From assembly GCA_029977785.1 (NCBI GenBank), contig JAPOKG010000004.1:1-51617 (forward strand): a stretch of 51,617 nucleotides of DNA. The letters are read 5' to 3'. The translations under genes and the position numbers were made by a program. Below, in pieces: positions 38,444 through 47,737 of the stretch. The stretch is from Actinomycetota bacterium (lineage in GTDB: Bacteria; Actinomycetota; Actinomycetes; Nanopelagicales; Nanopelagicaceae). Under the pieces are notes generated by a model that was not told where the DNA came from, searched no databases, and was given only the letters and a program-made list of their open reading frames with translations. Position 1 is the stretch's first letter. Every line of letters begins with the position of its first letter.

Positions 38444-38873
38444 GTTCTTCATTTTTTCTCACGCTTATTAACCAATAGGGAACGCTATCCCTGTCATCAT
38501 TTATTACAACTTTTACGCCTGCCGGAATCCAGAATGCCAGAGCCAGAAAAGCAGCTGGGTCAGCATCGCGAGTTCGCAATAGGCGCATCTCTTGCGCGTT
38601 GAGCGCACTTACCTCTTTGAGATACCTAAGCTCTATATGAGCTCGACCAACGTGTAATTCTTTGTTATCGAGAGTGATTTCAGTCCGCCAACGTAGGGCG
38701 ATAGCGATAATTCCAAGAGTTGCTGCAATCCAAGAGATGAGAGCGCTGCGATTATCCAGAGCAGCCCAGATTGCAATCACGAGAGAGAGAAACATGAAGT
38801 AGATGAAGGTCAGCACCCAGAGCGGGGGACGGATCACTTCACGGAAGACCATACGCGCTAGGTTATCTTGCAA
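38415..38873 (-). CDS. DUF3093 membrane protein
   Basis: This 152-aa protein has two adjacent N-terminal membrane segments (about residues 17-39 and 45-61) and a soluble C-terminal half, matching actinobacterial DUF3093. Function is unknown; the gene is habitually near dut and DUF4193, as here. The start is probably TTG with GGAG just upstream; an in-frame ATG lies 7 codons later at 38852. It is convergent with DUF4193 and divergent from the thioesterase. Confidence 0.8.
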   Translation of the reverse strand: MQDNLARMVFREVIRPPLWVLTFIYFMFLSLVIAIWAALDNRSALISWIAATLGIIAIALRWRTEITLDNKELHVGRAHIELRYLKEVSALNAQEMRLLRTRDADPAAFLALAFWIPAGVKVVINDDRDSVPYWLISVRKNEELTRTLYKLL

Positions 38874-38910
38874 TTCTCTCCTTCAGCGATTCATGAAGTA
38901 ACCTTGCTAC

Positions 38911-39495
38911 ATGAGTCGCGTTCCAAGTACAACGCCTCCTGAAGGGGCGCTCATTCCAGAGCGACACCCACAATCGCCTCAAACTGGAACTCAAATTCCA
39001 TCTCATTTCAAACATTGCTTTGGTTGTGGAGAGCTTCACCCCACTGGGCTTCATCTGGTAGCGCGCGTTGGGGAAGGCGCAGATATCACAGCAGAATTTA
39101 TCGTTACTGAAAATCATCAAGGCGCTCCTGGGTTAGCCCATGGCGGACTTTTGTCACTCGCCTTTGATGAAGCCCTAGGAAAGCTGATGTGGTTGCTACG
39201 TGCACCTGCAGTTACCGCTCGTTTAGAAACTGATTTTCTCAAACCAGTTCCAATCGGAACGCGCCTTCACATTACAGCGCGCATTACGGGACAAGTAAAT
39301 CGCAAGGTGTACTCCGAGGCAGAGGGCAGAATCGGAGGTCCGGATGGTGAAATAGCAGTACGTGCTGCCTCGCTCTTTGTGATCGTGCCTATGAAGCACT
39401 TCCTTGAGAATGCACCCGCTGAATATTTAGAGACAATGCGCAAGAACCCAGAGTTGCTCTCCTTTGTTGATCCAGAGTTTGATATCAATCCATGA
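38911..39495 (+). CDS. PaaI-type hotdog-fold thioesterase
   Basis: This 194-aa protein has a hotdog domain over about residues 35-160. Family-like features are CFGCGELHPTGLHL and GAPGLAHGGLLSLAFDEALG, which contain the catalytic-type HGG segment and helix. It probably hydrolyses acyl-CoA thioesters; the substrate is not deducible. A TAACCT lies 6 nt before ATG. Its stop overlaps dut by ATGA. Confidence 0.82.
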   Translation: MSRVPSTTPPEGALIPERHPQSPQTGTQIPSHFKHCFGCGELHPTGLHLVARVGEGADITAEFIVTENHQGAPGLAHGGLLSLAFDEALGKLMWLLRAPAVTARLETDFLKPVPIGTRLHITARITGQVNRKVYSEAEGRIGGPDGEIAVRAASLFVIVPMKHFLENAPAEYLETMRKNPELLSFVDPEFDINP

Positions 39496-39935
39496 GCTCT
39501 CTACAAGTTTTGATTACGCGACTTGATCCAGAACTTCCTCTGCCGCAATATTCCAAAGGGGGAGATGCTGGTGCTGATATCGTCTCTCGCATTGATATTA
39601 CGTTGGCGCCCGGTGAACGCGCACTCGTTCCAACAGGAATATCTATCGCTCTACCCGATGGCTATGTAGCTCTTGTGCATCCGCGATCAGGTCTTGCAAT
39701 TAAGCATGGCGTCACTATGGTCAATGCACCTGGCACCGTTGATGCTGGCTTTCGTGGAGAGCTGCAGTGCATCATGATTAATCACGACCCACAAGAGAGC
39801 ATCACATTTAAGCGTGGTGACCGCATTGCACAATTGGTCTTCCAAAAAGTTGAGCGCGCTGAATTTATCGAAGTACAAGAGCTACCTGGCTCGGGCCGTG
39901 GCACTGGTGGCTTTGGTTCAACGGGGCGCGCATGA
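39492..39935 (+). CDS. dut: dUTP diphosphatase
   Basis: This trimeric dUTPase keeps uracil out of DNA. Conserved motifs appear in order: DAGADIVS, PRSGLAIKHGV, NAPGTVDAGFRGEL, GDRIAQLVFQKV and the Gly-rich C-terminal arm GRGTGGFGSTG that closes the active site. It is 147 aa, complete. Four-nt overlaps join it to the thioesterase and to DUF3159. Confidence 0.96.
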   Translation: MSSLQVLITRLDPELPLPQYSKGGDAGADIVSRIDITLAPGERALVPTGISIALPDGYVALVHPRSGLAIKHGVTMVNAPGTVDAGFRGELQCIMINHDPQESITFKRGDRIAQLVFQKVERAEFIEVQELPGSGRGTGGFGSTGRA

Positions 39936-40564
39936 GTCAACATGAAGATCGCGAGAAGGTGCTAAGCGCCTTTGGGGGGAAGAAGGGGCTGATTGATTCA
40001 GGAATCCCAACAATCATCTTTCTCATCGTCTTCAATCTGACGGATGAACTGCAGAGTGCGCTCTTTGCATCGATTGCAGTTTCAGCGGTACTCACTATTA
40101 CGCGCTTGGCCATGCGCGATACTGTGCAACATGCTGTCAGCGGATTCATTGGAGTCTTGATTTGTGCTTGGTTTGCCAATCGAACCGGTAACGCCAGCGA
40201 TCTTTATATCCCAAAACTTCTGACCAACTTGGGTTATGGCACTGTTTATCTCATAGCGAATTTAGCTGGCTGGCCGATTCTCGGTCTCTTGCTCGGTCCA
40301 ATTCTCGGCGAGAATCTAAAATGGCGTAACCATCCAGAGCGAAAGCGCGCTTACATTCTGGCAAGCTGGCTCTGGGTTGCCATGTTCTTTGCTCGAATTG
40401 CTGTGCAGTATCCGATTTATCGAACTGGAAATGTAAATCTCCTAGGAACTGTGAACTTAGCGATGGGTTATCCGCTCTTTCTGGCGACTGCATATGGTTC
40501 GTGGCAGATTATTAAGAATGCACCAGCTATTCCAGCTGAGAACACAGATACTACTGAGCGATAA
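39932..40564 (+). CDS. DUF3159 integral membrane protein
   Basis: This 210-aa actinobacterial DUF3159 protein begins FGGKKGLIDSGIPTIIFLIVFNLT and has about five to six predicted membrane segments. Function is unknown; the family is regularly encoded downstream of dut. Two other genes common between dut and DUF3159 in Actinobacteria (DUF3710 and an OB-fold protein) are missing here. Its last 14 nt overlap the convergent TrkA gene. Confidence 0.83.
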   Translation: MSQHEDREKVLSAFGGKKGLIDSGIPTIIFLIVFNLTDELQSALFASIAVSAVLTITRLAMRDTVQHAVSGFIGVLICAWFANRTGNASDLYIPKLLTNLGYGTVYLIANLAGWPILGLLLGPILGENLKWRNHPERKRAYILASWLWVAMFFARIAVQYPIYRTGNVNLLGTVNLAMGYPLFLATAYGSWQIIKNAPAIPAENTDTTER

Positions 40565-41210
40565 AACAGCCCTTGATTTGATCCTCAGCTGCAGCTGAGG
40601 CAACGAAAAGTAGTTCATCTCCGGCGGTAAAGACATCACTAGCAGTTGGTGCAATAACACGACCGTCGCGGACAATCGCCGCTAGGGATGCGTCATCAGG
40701 AAGCGTTACCTCTTCTACAGTCTTTCCGATACAGATTGAGTTATCGGGAAGAGTAATTTCAACTAGATTTGCTTGGCCTCGTCTAAATGAGAATAGACGC
40801 ACAACATCTCCAACGCTGACGGCTTCTTCCACGAGCGCTGCAATAATACGAGGAGTAGATACAGCGACATCAACGCCCCAAGATTGATCAAAGAGCCACT
40901 CATTCTTTGGGTGATTAATTCGAGCAACAACGCGAGGCACGCCATATTCCGTCTTTCCTAGTAGCGCTGTTACAAGATTGACCTTGTCATCACCGGTTGC
41001 AGCAACCAAGACTTGGCACTTATTGAGTTGAGCATTATCAAGAGCTGCAATCTCACAGGCATCTGCCATCAACCACTCTGCATCCGGGACAGAATCAATC
41101 TTGAGCGCCTTTGGATCACGATCAATCAGTAGCACTTGATGGCCATTATCGAGAAGTTCGCGAGCGATAGCGCGGCCCACATTTCCAGCTCCAGCAATTG
41201 CGATTCTCAT
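40551..41210 (-). CDS. TrkA/RCK potassium-uptake regulatory protein (second copy)
   Basis: This 219-aa cytosolic regulator has an N-terminal Rossmann RCK_N domain (IAGAGNVGRAIARELL) and a C-terminal RCK_C domain (about residues 140-215). Such subunits bind nucleotides and gate K+ transporters. It lies 3 nt after the first TrkA copy in the same transcript. The mycobacterial pair CeoC/CeoB is the closest organisational parallel. No potassium transporter gene is adjacent. Confidence 0.88.
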   Translation of the reverse strand: MRIAIAGAGNVGRAIARELLDNGHQVLLIDRDPKALKIDSVPDAEWLMADACEIAALDNAQLNKCQVLVAATGDDKVNLVTALLGKTEYGVPRVVARINHPKNEWLFDQSWGVDVAVSTPRIIAALVEEAVSVGDVVRLFSFRRGQANLVEITLPDNSICIGKTVEEVTLPDDASLAAIVRDGRVIAPTASDVFTAGDELLFVASAAAEDQIKGCFIAQ

Positions 41211-41213
41211 AGG

Positions 41214-41873
41214 TTAATTCCCTGGCCCTTGTGTAAGTGCGCTTTCAGCAATCGCCATCTTGTCATCTTGAATTGTCATATGAATTAAATCGCCATCTTG
41301 CAGAACGGTATGCGCCTCTGGAATAAGCCCCTCACCAAGGCGAGTAAGAAACGCTACGCGGGCTTCTGTCGCTGCTTCAAGCTCTGTGATGGGGCGCCCG
41401 TACCAATTAAGGTGAGGATGTACTTCAAGAAGTTGCACAGTTCCGGTGGCATCGCGCCATTCAGAGCGTGCACCACCTGGCGCAATACGACGCAATATTT
41501 GATCCGTTGCCCAGATAACAGTTGCAACAGTTGGAATTCCGAGGCGCTGATAAATTTCTGCGCGACCTGGGTCGTAAATACGAGCCACCACATTGGTAAC
41601 GCCGTAGCTTTCACGAGCCACACGCGCTGCCAAAATATTTGAGTTGTCGCCATTACTTACCGCCGCAAATGCTTCTGCACCTTCAATGCCCGCTTCGAGC
41701 AAAGTATCCCGGTCAAAACCAACGCCGACCACAGTGCGACCCTTAAAGTCCGGGCCGAGGCGGCGGAATGCTTCTTTTGATTGGTCGATGACTGCAACTG
41801 AATGTCCGGCCGCTTCTAGCTCGATTGCGAGTGAGGATCCCACTCGACCGCAACCCATGATGACTACGTGCAC
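41214..41873 (-). CDS. TrkA/RCK potassium-uptake regulatory protein (first copy)
   Basis: This 219-aa RCK protein has an N-terminal nucleotide-binding domain (MGCGRVGSSLAIELEAAGH, then GVGFDRDTL) and a C-terminal RCK_C domain. It is paralogous to the gene that follows it; the two probably form a hetero-oligomeric gating ring. The GTG start has TAAGTT 6 nt upstream on the minus strand. It diverges from the RNA methyltransferase with only 29 bp between start codons. Confidence 0.88.
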   Translation of the reverse strand: MHVVIMGCGRVGSSLAIELEAAGHSVAVIDQSKEAFRRLGPDFKGRTVVGVGFDRDTLLEAGIEGAEAFAAVSNGDNSNILAARVARESYGVTNVVARIYDPGRAEIYQRLGIPTVATVIWATDQILRRIAPGGARSEWRDATGTVQLLEVHPHLNWYGRPITELEAATEARVAFLTRLGEGLIPEAHTVLQDGDLIHMTIQDDKMAIAESALTQGPGN

Positions 41874-41879
41874 GGGACT

Positions 41880-41895
41880 AACTTACTACTAGGCT
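41880..41895. promoter_or_regulatory. Overlapping divergent leaderless promoters
   Basis: Minus-strand TAAGTT (41880-41885, N6 before the trkA GTG) and plus-strand TAGGCT (41890-41895, N7 before the methyltransferase ATG) are only 4 bp apart. Each -35 region would lie inside the opposite gene. Confidence 0.5.
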
Positions 41896-41902
41896 AGCCA
41901 TT

Positions 41903-43117
41903 ATGTCTCCACACAGTCGAAAAGCTTTATCTGTGGGAGACCGCATTAGCGTCACAATTGAAAAAATTGCTCATGGTGGCCACTTTATTGCGCGCCACGA
42001 AGGTGCTGTCATTTTTGTGCGGCATGCAATCCCAGATGAGGTCTGCACCATTGAAATTACCAGCGTAGGAACTTCATTTAACCGCGCGGATGTCATCTCA
42101 GTAGAGAGCACATCTTCCGATCGAGTAAGCGCTCCCTGCAGATATGCGCATCGCCAGGGCTGCGGAGGGTGCGATTTTCAACATATAAGGCCCGCACGGC
42201 AACGTGAGCTCAAAAGTGATGTCATCACAGAGCAGTTCGCTCGCATCGCAAAGATGGAGATTTCTGTTGAAGTAGAGGAAGTTTCAGCTCCACTCGGTTG
42301 GCGCACTCGATGCGCGGCTGTCACCACCAAGGCTGGTGCGCTGGGTTTCTATCAATCACGAAGTCACTCAATAGTTCCGGTAGATGACTGTCGAATTCTT
42401 GTCCCTGAAATGAAGTTTGCAGAGCTTTCAGCGCGGGGCGCAAAGGCAGATCAACGAATTGAAATCTCTCTTTCCAATACTGGCGAACGAACGATTGCAT
42501 CTGCCAACACCCGTGAAGAGACTCCAGTGCGAACTTCTGATGGTCCAGATGTAGCTCACTATGAAATCGCCGGAAGAGTTTTGGAGGTAAGTCAAAAGTC
42601 ATTTTGGCAAAGCCATAAAGATGCGCCTCGAGTTTTAACAGAAGTTGTTAAAGAGTTTGCCCAAGTACTTCCGGGAGACCATGTGCTTGATCTGTATGGG
42701 GGAGTAGGACTATTTACTGCAGCCCTTCTTACCGAGGTTGGTAGCGAAGGCACCATCAATCTGGTCGAAGGTAGTAAGAGCGCAACTGCTGATGCGCGGA
42801 GAAACTTTGCGCAAGATCCAAATGTTTCGGTTCATACGGGAGATGTCACAAAGATTCTGCCGCGTTTTAGCCAGGCCAACGTGGTTGTCCTTGATCCGCC
42901 GCGAGAGGGTGCGGGTAAAGAAGTTATTGCTGAGTGTGCTCGCTTGTTGCCACGAACGATTGTCTACGTCGCCTGTGACCCGGCGGCGCTGGCGCGCGAT
43001 GTTTCGTACCTGCGTGAATACGGTTATGCGCTCCAGCAGCTACGCTCCTTCGATCTCTTTCCTATGACACATCACATCGAATGTGTTGCGCTCTTGACTT
43101 TAGATAAGGTATCTTGA
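41903..43117 (+). CDS. TRAM/SPOUT-independent RNA uridine methyltransferase (TrmA/RlmD family)
   Basis: This 404-aa SAM-dependent m5U methyltransferase has an N-terminal TRAM domain (ISVTIEKIAHGGHFIAR), a [4Fe-4S] cysteine cluster (CRYAHRQGCGGCDFQH), and the SAM loop DLYGGVGLFTAAL. The catalytic region has LDPPREGAGKEV and YVACDPAALARD with the nucleophilic cysteine. It could methylate 23S rRNA (RlmC/RlmD-like) or tRNA; specificity is unclear. It lies upstream of acnA, whose palindromic site overlaps this gene's stop codon. Confidence 0.87.
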   Translation: MSPHSRKALSVGDRISVTIEKIAHGGHFIARHEGAVIFVRHAIPDEVCTIEITSVGTSFNRADVISVESTSSDRVSAPCRYAHRQGCGGCDFQHIRPARQRELKSDVITEQFARIAKMEISVEVEEVSAPLGWRTRCAAVTTKAGALGFYQSRSHSIVPVDDCRILVPEMKFAELSARGAKADQRIEISLSNTGERTIASANTREETPVRTSDGPDVAHYEIAGRVLEVSQKSFWQSHKDAPRVLTEVVKEFAQVLPGDHVLDLYGGVGLFTAALLTEVGSEGTINLVEGSKSATADARRNFAQDPNVSVHTGDVTKILPRFSQANVVVLDPPREGAGKEVIAECARLLPRTIVYVACDPAALARDVSYLREYGYALQQLRSFDLFPMTHHIECVALLTLDKVS

Positions 43118-43128
43118 CGTCAAGATAC
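43109..43128. promoter_or_regulatory. 20-bp perfect palindrome upstream of acnA
   Basis: GTATCTTGACGTCAAGATAC is a perfect palindrome 19 nt before the acnA ATG, and it includes the stop codon of the preceding methyltransferase gene. Symmetry without a T-run suggests a dimeric regulator's operator. Confidence 0.65.
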
Positions 43129-43147
43129 TTATGAAAGAAGGCTCGGG

Positions 43148-45805
43148 ATGAGTAAGAACTCCCTCGGTACCAAAAAGAACCTCACTGTTGCAGGTAAAGA
43201 TTATGAAATTTTTGATATCTCCACGTTGGCAGCAGCAAAGGACCTTCCGTTCTCACTCAAGATCCTTTTAGAAAATCTTTTGCGCACCGAAGACGGTGCC
43301 AACATCACTGTCGATCACATCAAGGCGCTTGCCGAATGGGATCCATCCATTGAGCCAGATACTGAAATTCAATTTACTCCCGCCCGTGTTGTTATGCAGG
43401 ACTTCACCGGCGTTCCTTGCGTCGTTGATTTAGCGACGATGCGTGAGGCAATTGTTGAGCTAGGCGGAGATCCGGCAAAGGTCAATCCACTTGCTCCAGC
43501 AGAACTCGTCATCGACCACTCAGTGATTGCAGATGTATTTGGTACAAAGGATTCTTTCGAAAAGAACACTGATATTGAGTACGAGCGAAATCGCGAACGT
43601 TATCGCTTCTTGCGTTGGGGTCAAGGAGCCTTTGATGAATTTAAAGTCGTTCCACCAGGCACCGGCATTGTGCACCAGGTAAATATCGAATACTTAGCAC
43701 GTGTAGTTATGACTCGTACCGTTGGAGGCGTTCTTCGCGCTTATCCAGATACCGTTGTTGGTACAGATTCGCATACAACGATGGTCAACGGGCTTGGTGT
43801 TCTCGGTTGGGGAGTTGGCGGAATCGAGGCTGAAGCTGCGCTTTTGGGTCAGCCAGTTTCTATGCTCATCCCACGTGTGGTCGGATTTAAACTCTCGGGA
43901 GAACTTCCGGTCGGAACAACAGCCACAGATATGGCGCTAACAATTACCGAAATGTTGCGCAAGCATGGTGTCGTCGGCAAATTTGTTGAGTTCTACGGCC
44001 CAGGAGTTGTCTCGGTTCCTATGGCAAACCGAACAACAATCGGAAATATGTCTCCCGAATATGGTTCTACCTGCGCCATTTTCCCAATTGATGAAGAGAC
44101 ACTTCGTTATCTTCGCCTTACAGGTCGCACTGAAGATCAAGTAGCACTTGTTGAAATGTATGCGAAGGCGCAGGGAATGTGGCATGACCCAGCAGCCTCA
44201 CCTCGTTTCTCTGAACATATCGAGCTCGATCTCTCTACCGTTGTCTCTTCCATCGCCGGACCAAAGCGTCCGCAAGATCGCATCTCACTGACTGCATCAA
44301 AGAGCGCATTTGAGAAGGTGTTGCCCTCTTACTTTTCCGAGAAGACTGGAAAGAGCGCATACCCAGTAAAAGTGGGAGAGAAGGCAACGACCATCAAGAA
44401 CGGCGATGTTGTCATCGCTTCAATTACCTCCTGTACCAATACCTCTAATCCATCCGTAATGATTGGCGCAGCGCTTCTTGCTAAGAAGGCGGTAGAAAAA
44501 GGACTTACCTCTAAGCCTTGGGTAAAGACCACGCTCGCTCCAGGATCTAAGGTTGTCACCGATTATTACGATCGCGCTCAGCTCACTCCTTATATGGAAG
44601 CGCTCGGCTTTAACTTGGTCGGCTACGGATGCGTTACCTGTATTGGTAACTCTGGGCCGCTACCGATTGAGATTAGCAAAGCGGTCAATGAGAATGATTT
44701 AGCTGTTACGGCAGTACTTTCTGGAAACCGTAACTTTGAAGGAAGAATTAGCCCAGATGTAAAAATGAACTATTTGGCCTCACCTCCTTTAGTAGTTGCT
44801 TACGCCCTTGCTGGCACCATGGATCACGATTTTGAGAAGGATTCACTTGGCAACGATAAGGATGGCAACCCTGTTCTTCTCAAAGATATTTGGCCATCAG
44901 CTGCTGAAATTCAAGCAGTCATTGATTCATCAATCTCTTCTGAGATGTTCACGAAGGATTACGCAACTGTCTTCGAAGGCGATCACCGTTGGAAATCACT
45001 TGATACCCCAACTGGAAAAACTTTTGAATGGGATCCGAAATCTACGTATGTCCGTAAACCGCCTTATTTTGAGGGAATGCCAGCACAACCAGAAGCTGTA
45101 AAGGATATTTCTGGTGCACGTGTATTGGCGATTCTTGGAGATTCCGTTACGACAGACCACATCTCACCTGCCGGGAATATTAAGGCTGATTCACCAGCTG
45201 GAAAGTATCTAGAGGCGCACGGAGTAGATCGCAAGGACTTTAACTCTTATGGTTCACGCCGTGGAAATCACGAAGTGATGATTCGCGGTACCTTTGCGAA
45301 TATTCGCCTTAAGAATCTTTTGCTTGATGGTGTCGAAGGTGGCTTTACACGAAACTTCTTGAGTAATGGAGATCAGAGCACAATTTATGATGCCTCTGTT
45401 GCATATCAGGCAGCTGGTGTTCCACTCGTGATTCTCGCTGGAAAAGAGTACGGATCAGGTTCATCCCGCGACTGGGCCGCCAAAGGAACTGCACTTCTTG
45501 GCGTACGTGCCGTAATCGCAGAGAGTTTTGAACGTATTCATCGCTCTAACTTGATTGGAATGGGCGTTCTGCCATTGCAATTTGTAAACGGTGAGACGGC
45601 ACAATCACTTGGACTCAAGGGCGATGAAGTGTTTTCAATTGCGGGAGTAACTGCTCTCAATAGCGGCGTAATCCCTAAAGAGGTCACTGTGACCGCAGGA
45701 GGCAAGACTTTCGCAGCCAAGGTACGTATCGATACGCCAGGCGAAGCGGATTACTATCGCCACGGCGGAATCATGCAGTACGTACTGCGCCAGCTGCGTG
45801 GTTAA
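43148..45805 (+). CDS. acnA: Aconitate hydratase A
   Basis: AcnA interconverts citrate and isocitrate in the TCA cycle. The 885-aa enzyme has the [4Fe-4S] ligands in [12 protein letters not shown] (near residue 430) and [13 protein letters not shown] (near residue 500), and the swivel domain with [16 protein letters not shown] near residue 770. GAAGG lies 6 nt before ATG. A six-codon ATG frame (43131-43151) overlaps the start by ATGA. The palindrome at 43109 is the likely control site. Confidence 0.96.
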   Translation: MSKNSLGTKKNLTVAGKDYEIFDISTLAAAKDLPFSLKILLENLLRTEDGANITVDHIKALAEWDPSIEPDTEIQFTPARVVMQDFTGVPCVVDLATMREAIVELGGDPAKVNPLAPAELVIDHSVIADVFGTKDSFEKNTDIEYERNRERYRFLRWGQGAFDEFKVVPPGTGIVHQVNIEYLARVVMTRTVGGVLRAYPDTVVGTDSHTTMVNGLGVLGWGVGGIEAEAALLGQPVSMLIPRVVGFKLSGELPVGTTATDMALTITEMLRKHGVVGKFVEFYGPGVVSVPMANRTTIGNMSPEYGSTCAIFPIDEETLRYLRLTGRTEDQVALVEMYAKAQGMWHDPAASPRFSEHIELDLSTVVSSIAGPKRPQDRISLTASKSAFEKVLPSYFSEKTGKSAYPVKVGEKATTIKNGDVVIASITSCTNTSNPSVMIGAALLAKKAVEKGLTSKPWVKTTLAPGSKVVTDYYDRAQLTPYMEALGFNLVGYGCVTCIGNSGPLPIEISKAVNENDLAVTAVLSGNRNFEGRISPDVKMNYLASPPLVVAYALAGTMDHDFEKDSLGNDKDGNPVLLKDIWPSAAEIQAVIDSSISSEMFTKDYATVFEGDHRWKSLDTPTGKTFEWDPKSTYVRKPPYFEGMPAQPEAVKDISGARVLAILGDSVTTDHISPAGNIKADSPAGKYLEAHGVDRKDFNSYGSRRGNHEVMIRGTFANIRLKNLLLDGVEGGFTRNFLSNGDQSTIYDASVAYQAAGVPLVILAGKEYGSGSSRDWAAKGTALLGVRAVIAESFERIHRSNLIGMGVLPLQFVNGETAQSLGLKGDEVFSIAGVTALNSGVIPKEVTVTAGGKTFAAKVRIDTPGEADYYRHGGIMQYVLRQLRG

Positions 45806-45807
45806 TC

Positions 45808-45813
45808 TAGACT
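45808..45813 (+). promoter_or_regulatory. -10 hexamer of a leaderless dxs transcript
   Basis: TAGACT is exactly 7 nt before the dxs ATG, directly after the acnA stop codon. Confidence 0.55.
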
Positions 45814-45820
45814 CATCCCT

Positions 45821-47737
45821 ATGCTGGAATCTGTCAAAGGACCTGATGATCTGCGCGGGCTTACCCCCGGACAGCTCAATGAGTTATCGGAGGAGATCCG
45901 GCAATTTCTCATCACTAAGGTCTCAAAGACAGGGGGCCATCTAGGTCCTAACTTGGGCGTAGTCGAATTAACTATTGCTCTCCATCGCATCTTTGACTCT
46001 CCAAAAGATGTCATTCTCTTCGATACAGGACATCAGTCCTACGTTCACAAAATTATTACTGGCCGCGCTGATCAGTTTGATGGGTTGCGGCAACGGGGTG
46101 GTATTGCGGGATATCCAAACCGCCGCGAGAGCGAACACGATGTTATCGAGAATTCTCATGCCTCAACTGCGCTTTCGTGGGGAGATGGAATCTCTCGCGG
46201 ATTTACCCTGACAGGTCAGACTGATCGACACGTTGTTGTCGTAGTTGGCGATGGCGCTCTTACTGGTGGAATGTCATGGGAGGCGCTCAATAACATTGCA
46301 GCTGTTGAAGATCGAAATTTGATGATTGTCGTCAACGATAATGAACGTTCGTATTCACCAACTATTGGCGGGCTAGCAACCTACCTTTCAACGCTGCGCG
46401 TTACCCAAGGTTATGAGCGTTTCTTAGATTGGGGCAAGGAGGTTCTTTCAAAGACTCCCGTTGTTGGCGCACCTATTTATGAGACTCTCCACGGCATGAA
46501 GAAGGGGATCAAAGACATCGTTGCCACGCAGGGAATGTTTGAGGATCTTGGACTTAAATATGTTGGCCCAATTGATGGACATGACATTGTCGCAATGGAG
46601 CGAGCATTCACCCAAGCAAAAGAATTTGGTGAACCAGTTCTTGTACATGTCATCACTGAAAAGGGACGTGGCCATAAGCCAGCAGTCGCTGATGAAGCGG
46701 AGAAGTTCCACGCAGTTGGCGTAGTCGATCCTGAGACAGGAACACCACTTGCCAAATCTGCTACCAGTTGGACTAGCGTCTTTGCTGACGAACTAGTTGC
46801 TGTAGGACGTGCCCGTAAAGATATTGTAGCCATCACCGCTGCGATGTTGGGACCCACTGGCCTTGATAAATTTGAGAAAGAGTTCCCAGAGCGCACTATC
46901 GATGTCGGTATCGCTGAACAACATGCTGTCACTAGCGCAGCTGGACTTGCTTTTGCTGGTTTGCATCCTGTTGTTGCCGTCTATTCCACATTCCTTAATC
47001 GTGCGTTCGATCAATTACTTCTCGATGTTGCATTGCATAAGGCTGGCGTTACCTTTGTCTTAGACCGTGCTGGAATTACTGGGGATGACGGTCCTTCACA
47101 CCACGGTATTTGGGATTTAGCGCTTACCGGAATTGTTCCAACGCTGCACGTTGCAGCACCTCGTGATGCTGCACGTCTGCGCGAAACGCTTCGCGAATCT
47201 TTAGAGATTAGCGATGCACCATCTCTTATCCGTTTCCCAAAGGGTGCGGTGCAAAGTGACATCCCTGCATTTGAAAGACGAGATGGAATAGATGTCCTCT
47301 ATCGTGGCGAGAGTGCAGATGTACTTCTCATCAGCGTGGGCTCGATGGCAGCTATTGCTGTCGAAGCTGCATCTCAGGCTTACCGCGAGGGCGTAGGAGT
47401 AACTGTGATTGATCCACGCTGGGTAAAGCCGCTTCCGCAGACCTTGGTATCAATGGCGCAGCGTTACAAGAGCGTCGTTGTCCTAGAAGATGGAATACGT
47501 CACGCAGGAATAGCTAGCTCAATCTCAGAGCTATTCCGTGAAGCAGGGCTCAATGTCGCTCTTCACAGCATCGGCGTTCCACTTGAATTTATCGAGCACT
47601 CAAAGCGCGCTGAAATCCTGGAGGACCTTGGGATTACAGCTCAGAAGATTTCACGCGATATCGTCGAGTGGAGTTCTACTGTGGAAGAGATGCAATTCCC
47701 GGCGCATGAAAACGCTGACCACAAACAGACTCGCTAA
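45821..47737 (+). CDS. dxs: 1-deoxy-D-xylulose-5-phosphate synthase
   Basis: Dxs condenses pyruvate and glyceraldehyde-3-phosphate, the first step of the MEP isoprenoid pathway. The thiamine pyrophosphate site [16 protein letters not shown] (near residue 145), the pyrimidine domain with [15 protein letters not shown] (near residue 365) and the C-terminal transketolase domain are intact. Length is 638 aa. The acnA-dxs adjacency is common in Actinobacteria. Its last 62 nt overlap the convergent fadB gene. Confidence 0.96.
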   Translation: MLESVKGPDDLRGLTPGQLNELSEEIRQFLITKVSKTGGHLGPNLGVVELTIALHRIFDSPKDVILFDTGHQSYVHKIITGRADQFDGLRQRGGIAGYPNRRESEHDVIENSHASTALSWGDGISRGFTLTGQTDRHVVVVVGDGALTGGMSWEALNNIAAVEDRNLMIVVNDNERSYSPTIGGLATYLSTLRVTQGYERFLDWGKEVLSKTPVVGAPIYETLHGMKKGIKDIVATQGMFEDLGLKYVGPIDGHDIVAMERAFTQAKEFGEPVLVHVITEKGRGHKPAVADEAEKFHAVGVVDPETGTPLAKSATSWTSVFADELVAVGRARKDIVAITAAMLGPTGLDKFEKEFPERTIDVGIAEQHAVTSAAGLAFAGLHPVVAVYSTFLNRAFDQLLLDVALHKAGVTFVLDRAGITGDDGPSHHGIWDLALTGIVPTLHVAAPRDAARLRETLRESLEISDAPSLIRFPKGAVQSDIPAFERRDGIDVLYRGESADVLLISVGSMAAIAVEAASQAYREGVGVTVIDPRWVKPLPQTLVSMAQRYKSVVVLEDGIRHAGIASSISELFREAGLNVALHSIGVPLEFIEHSKRAEILEDLGITAQKISRDIVEWSSTVEEMQFPAHENADHKQTR

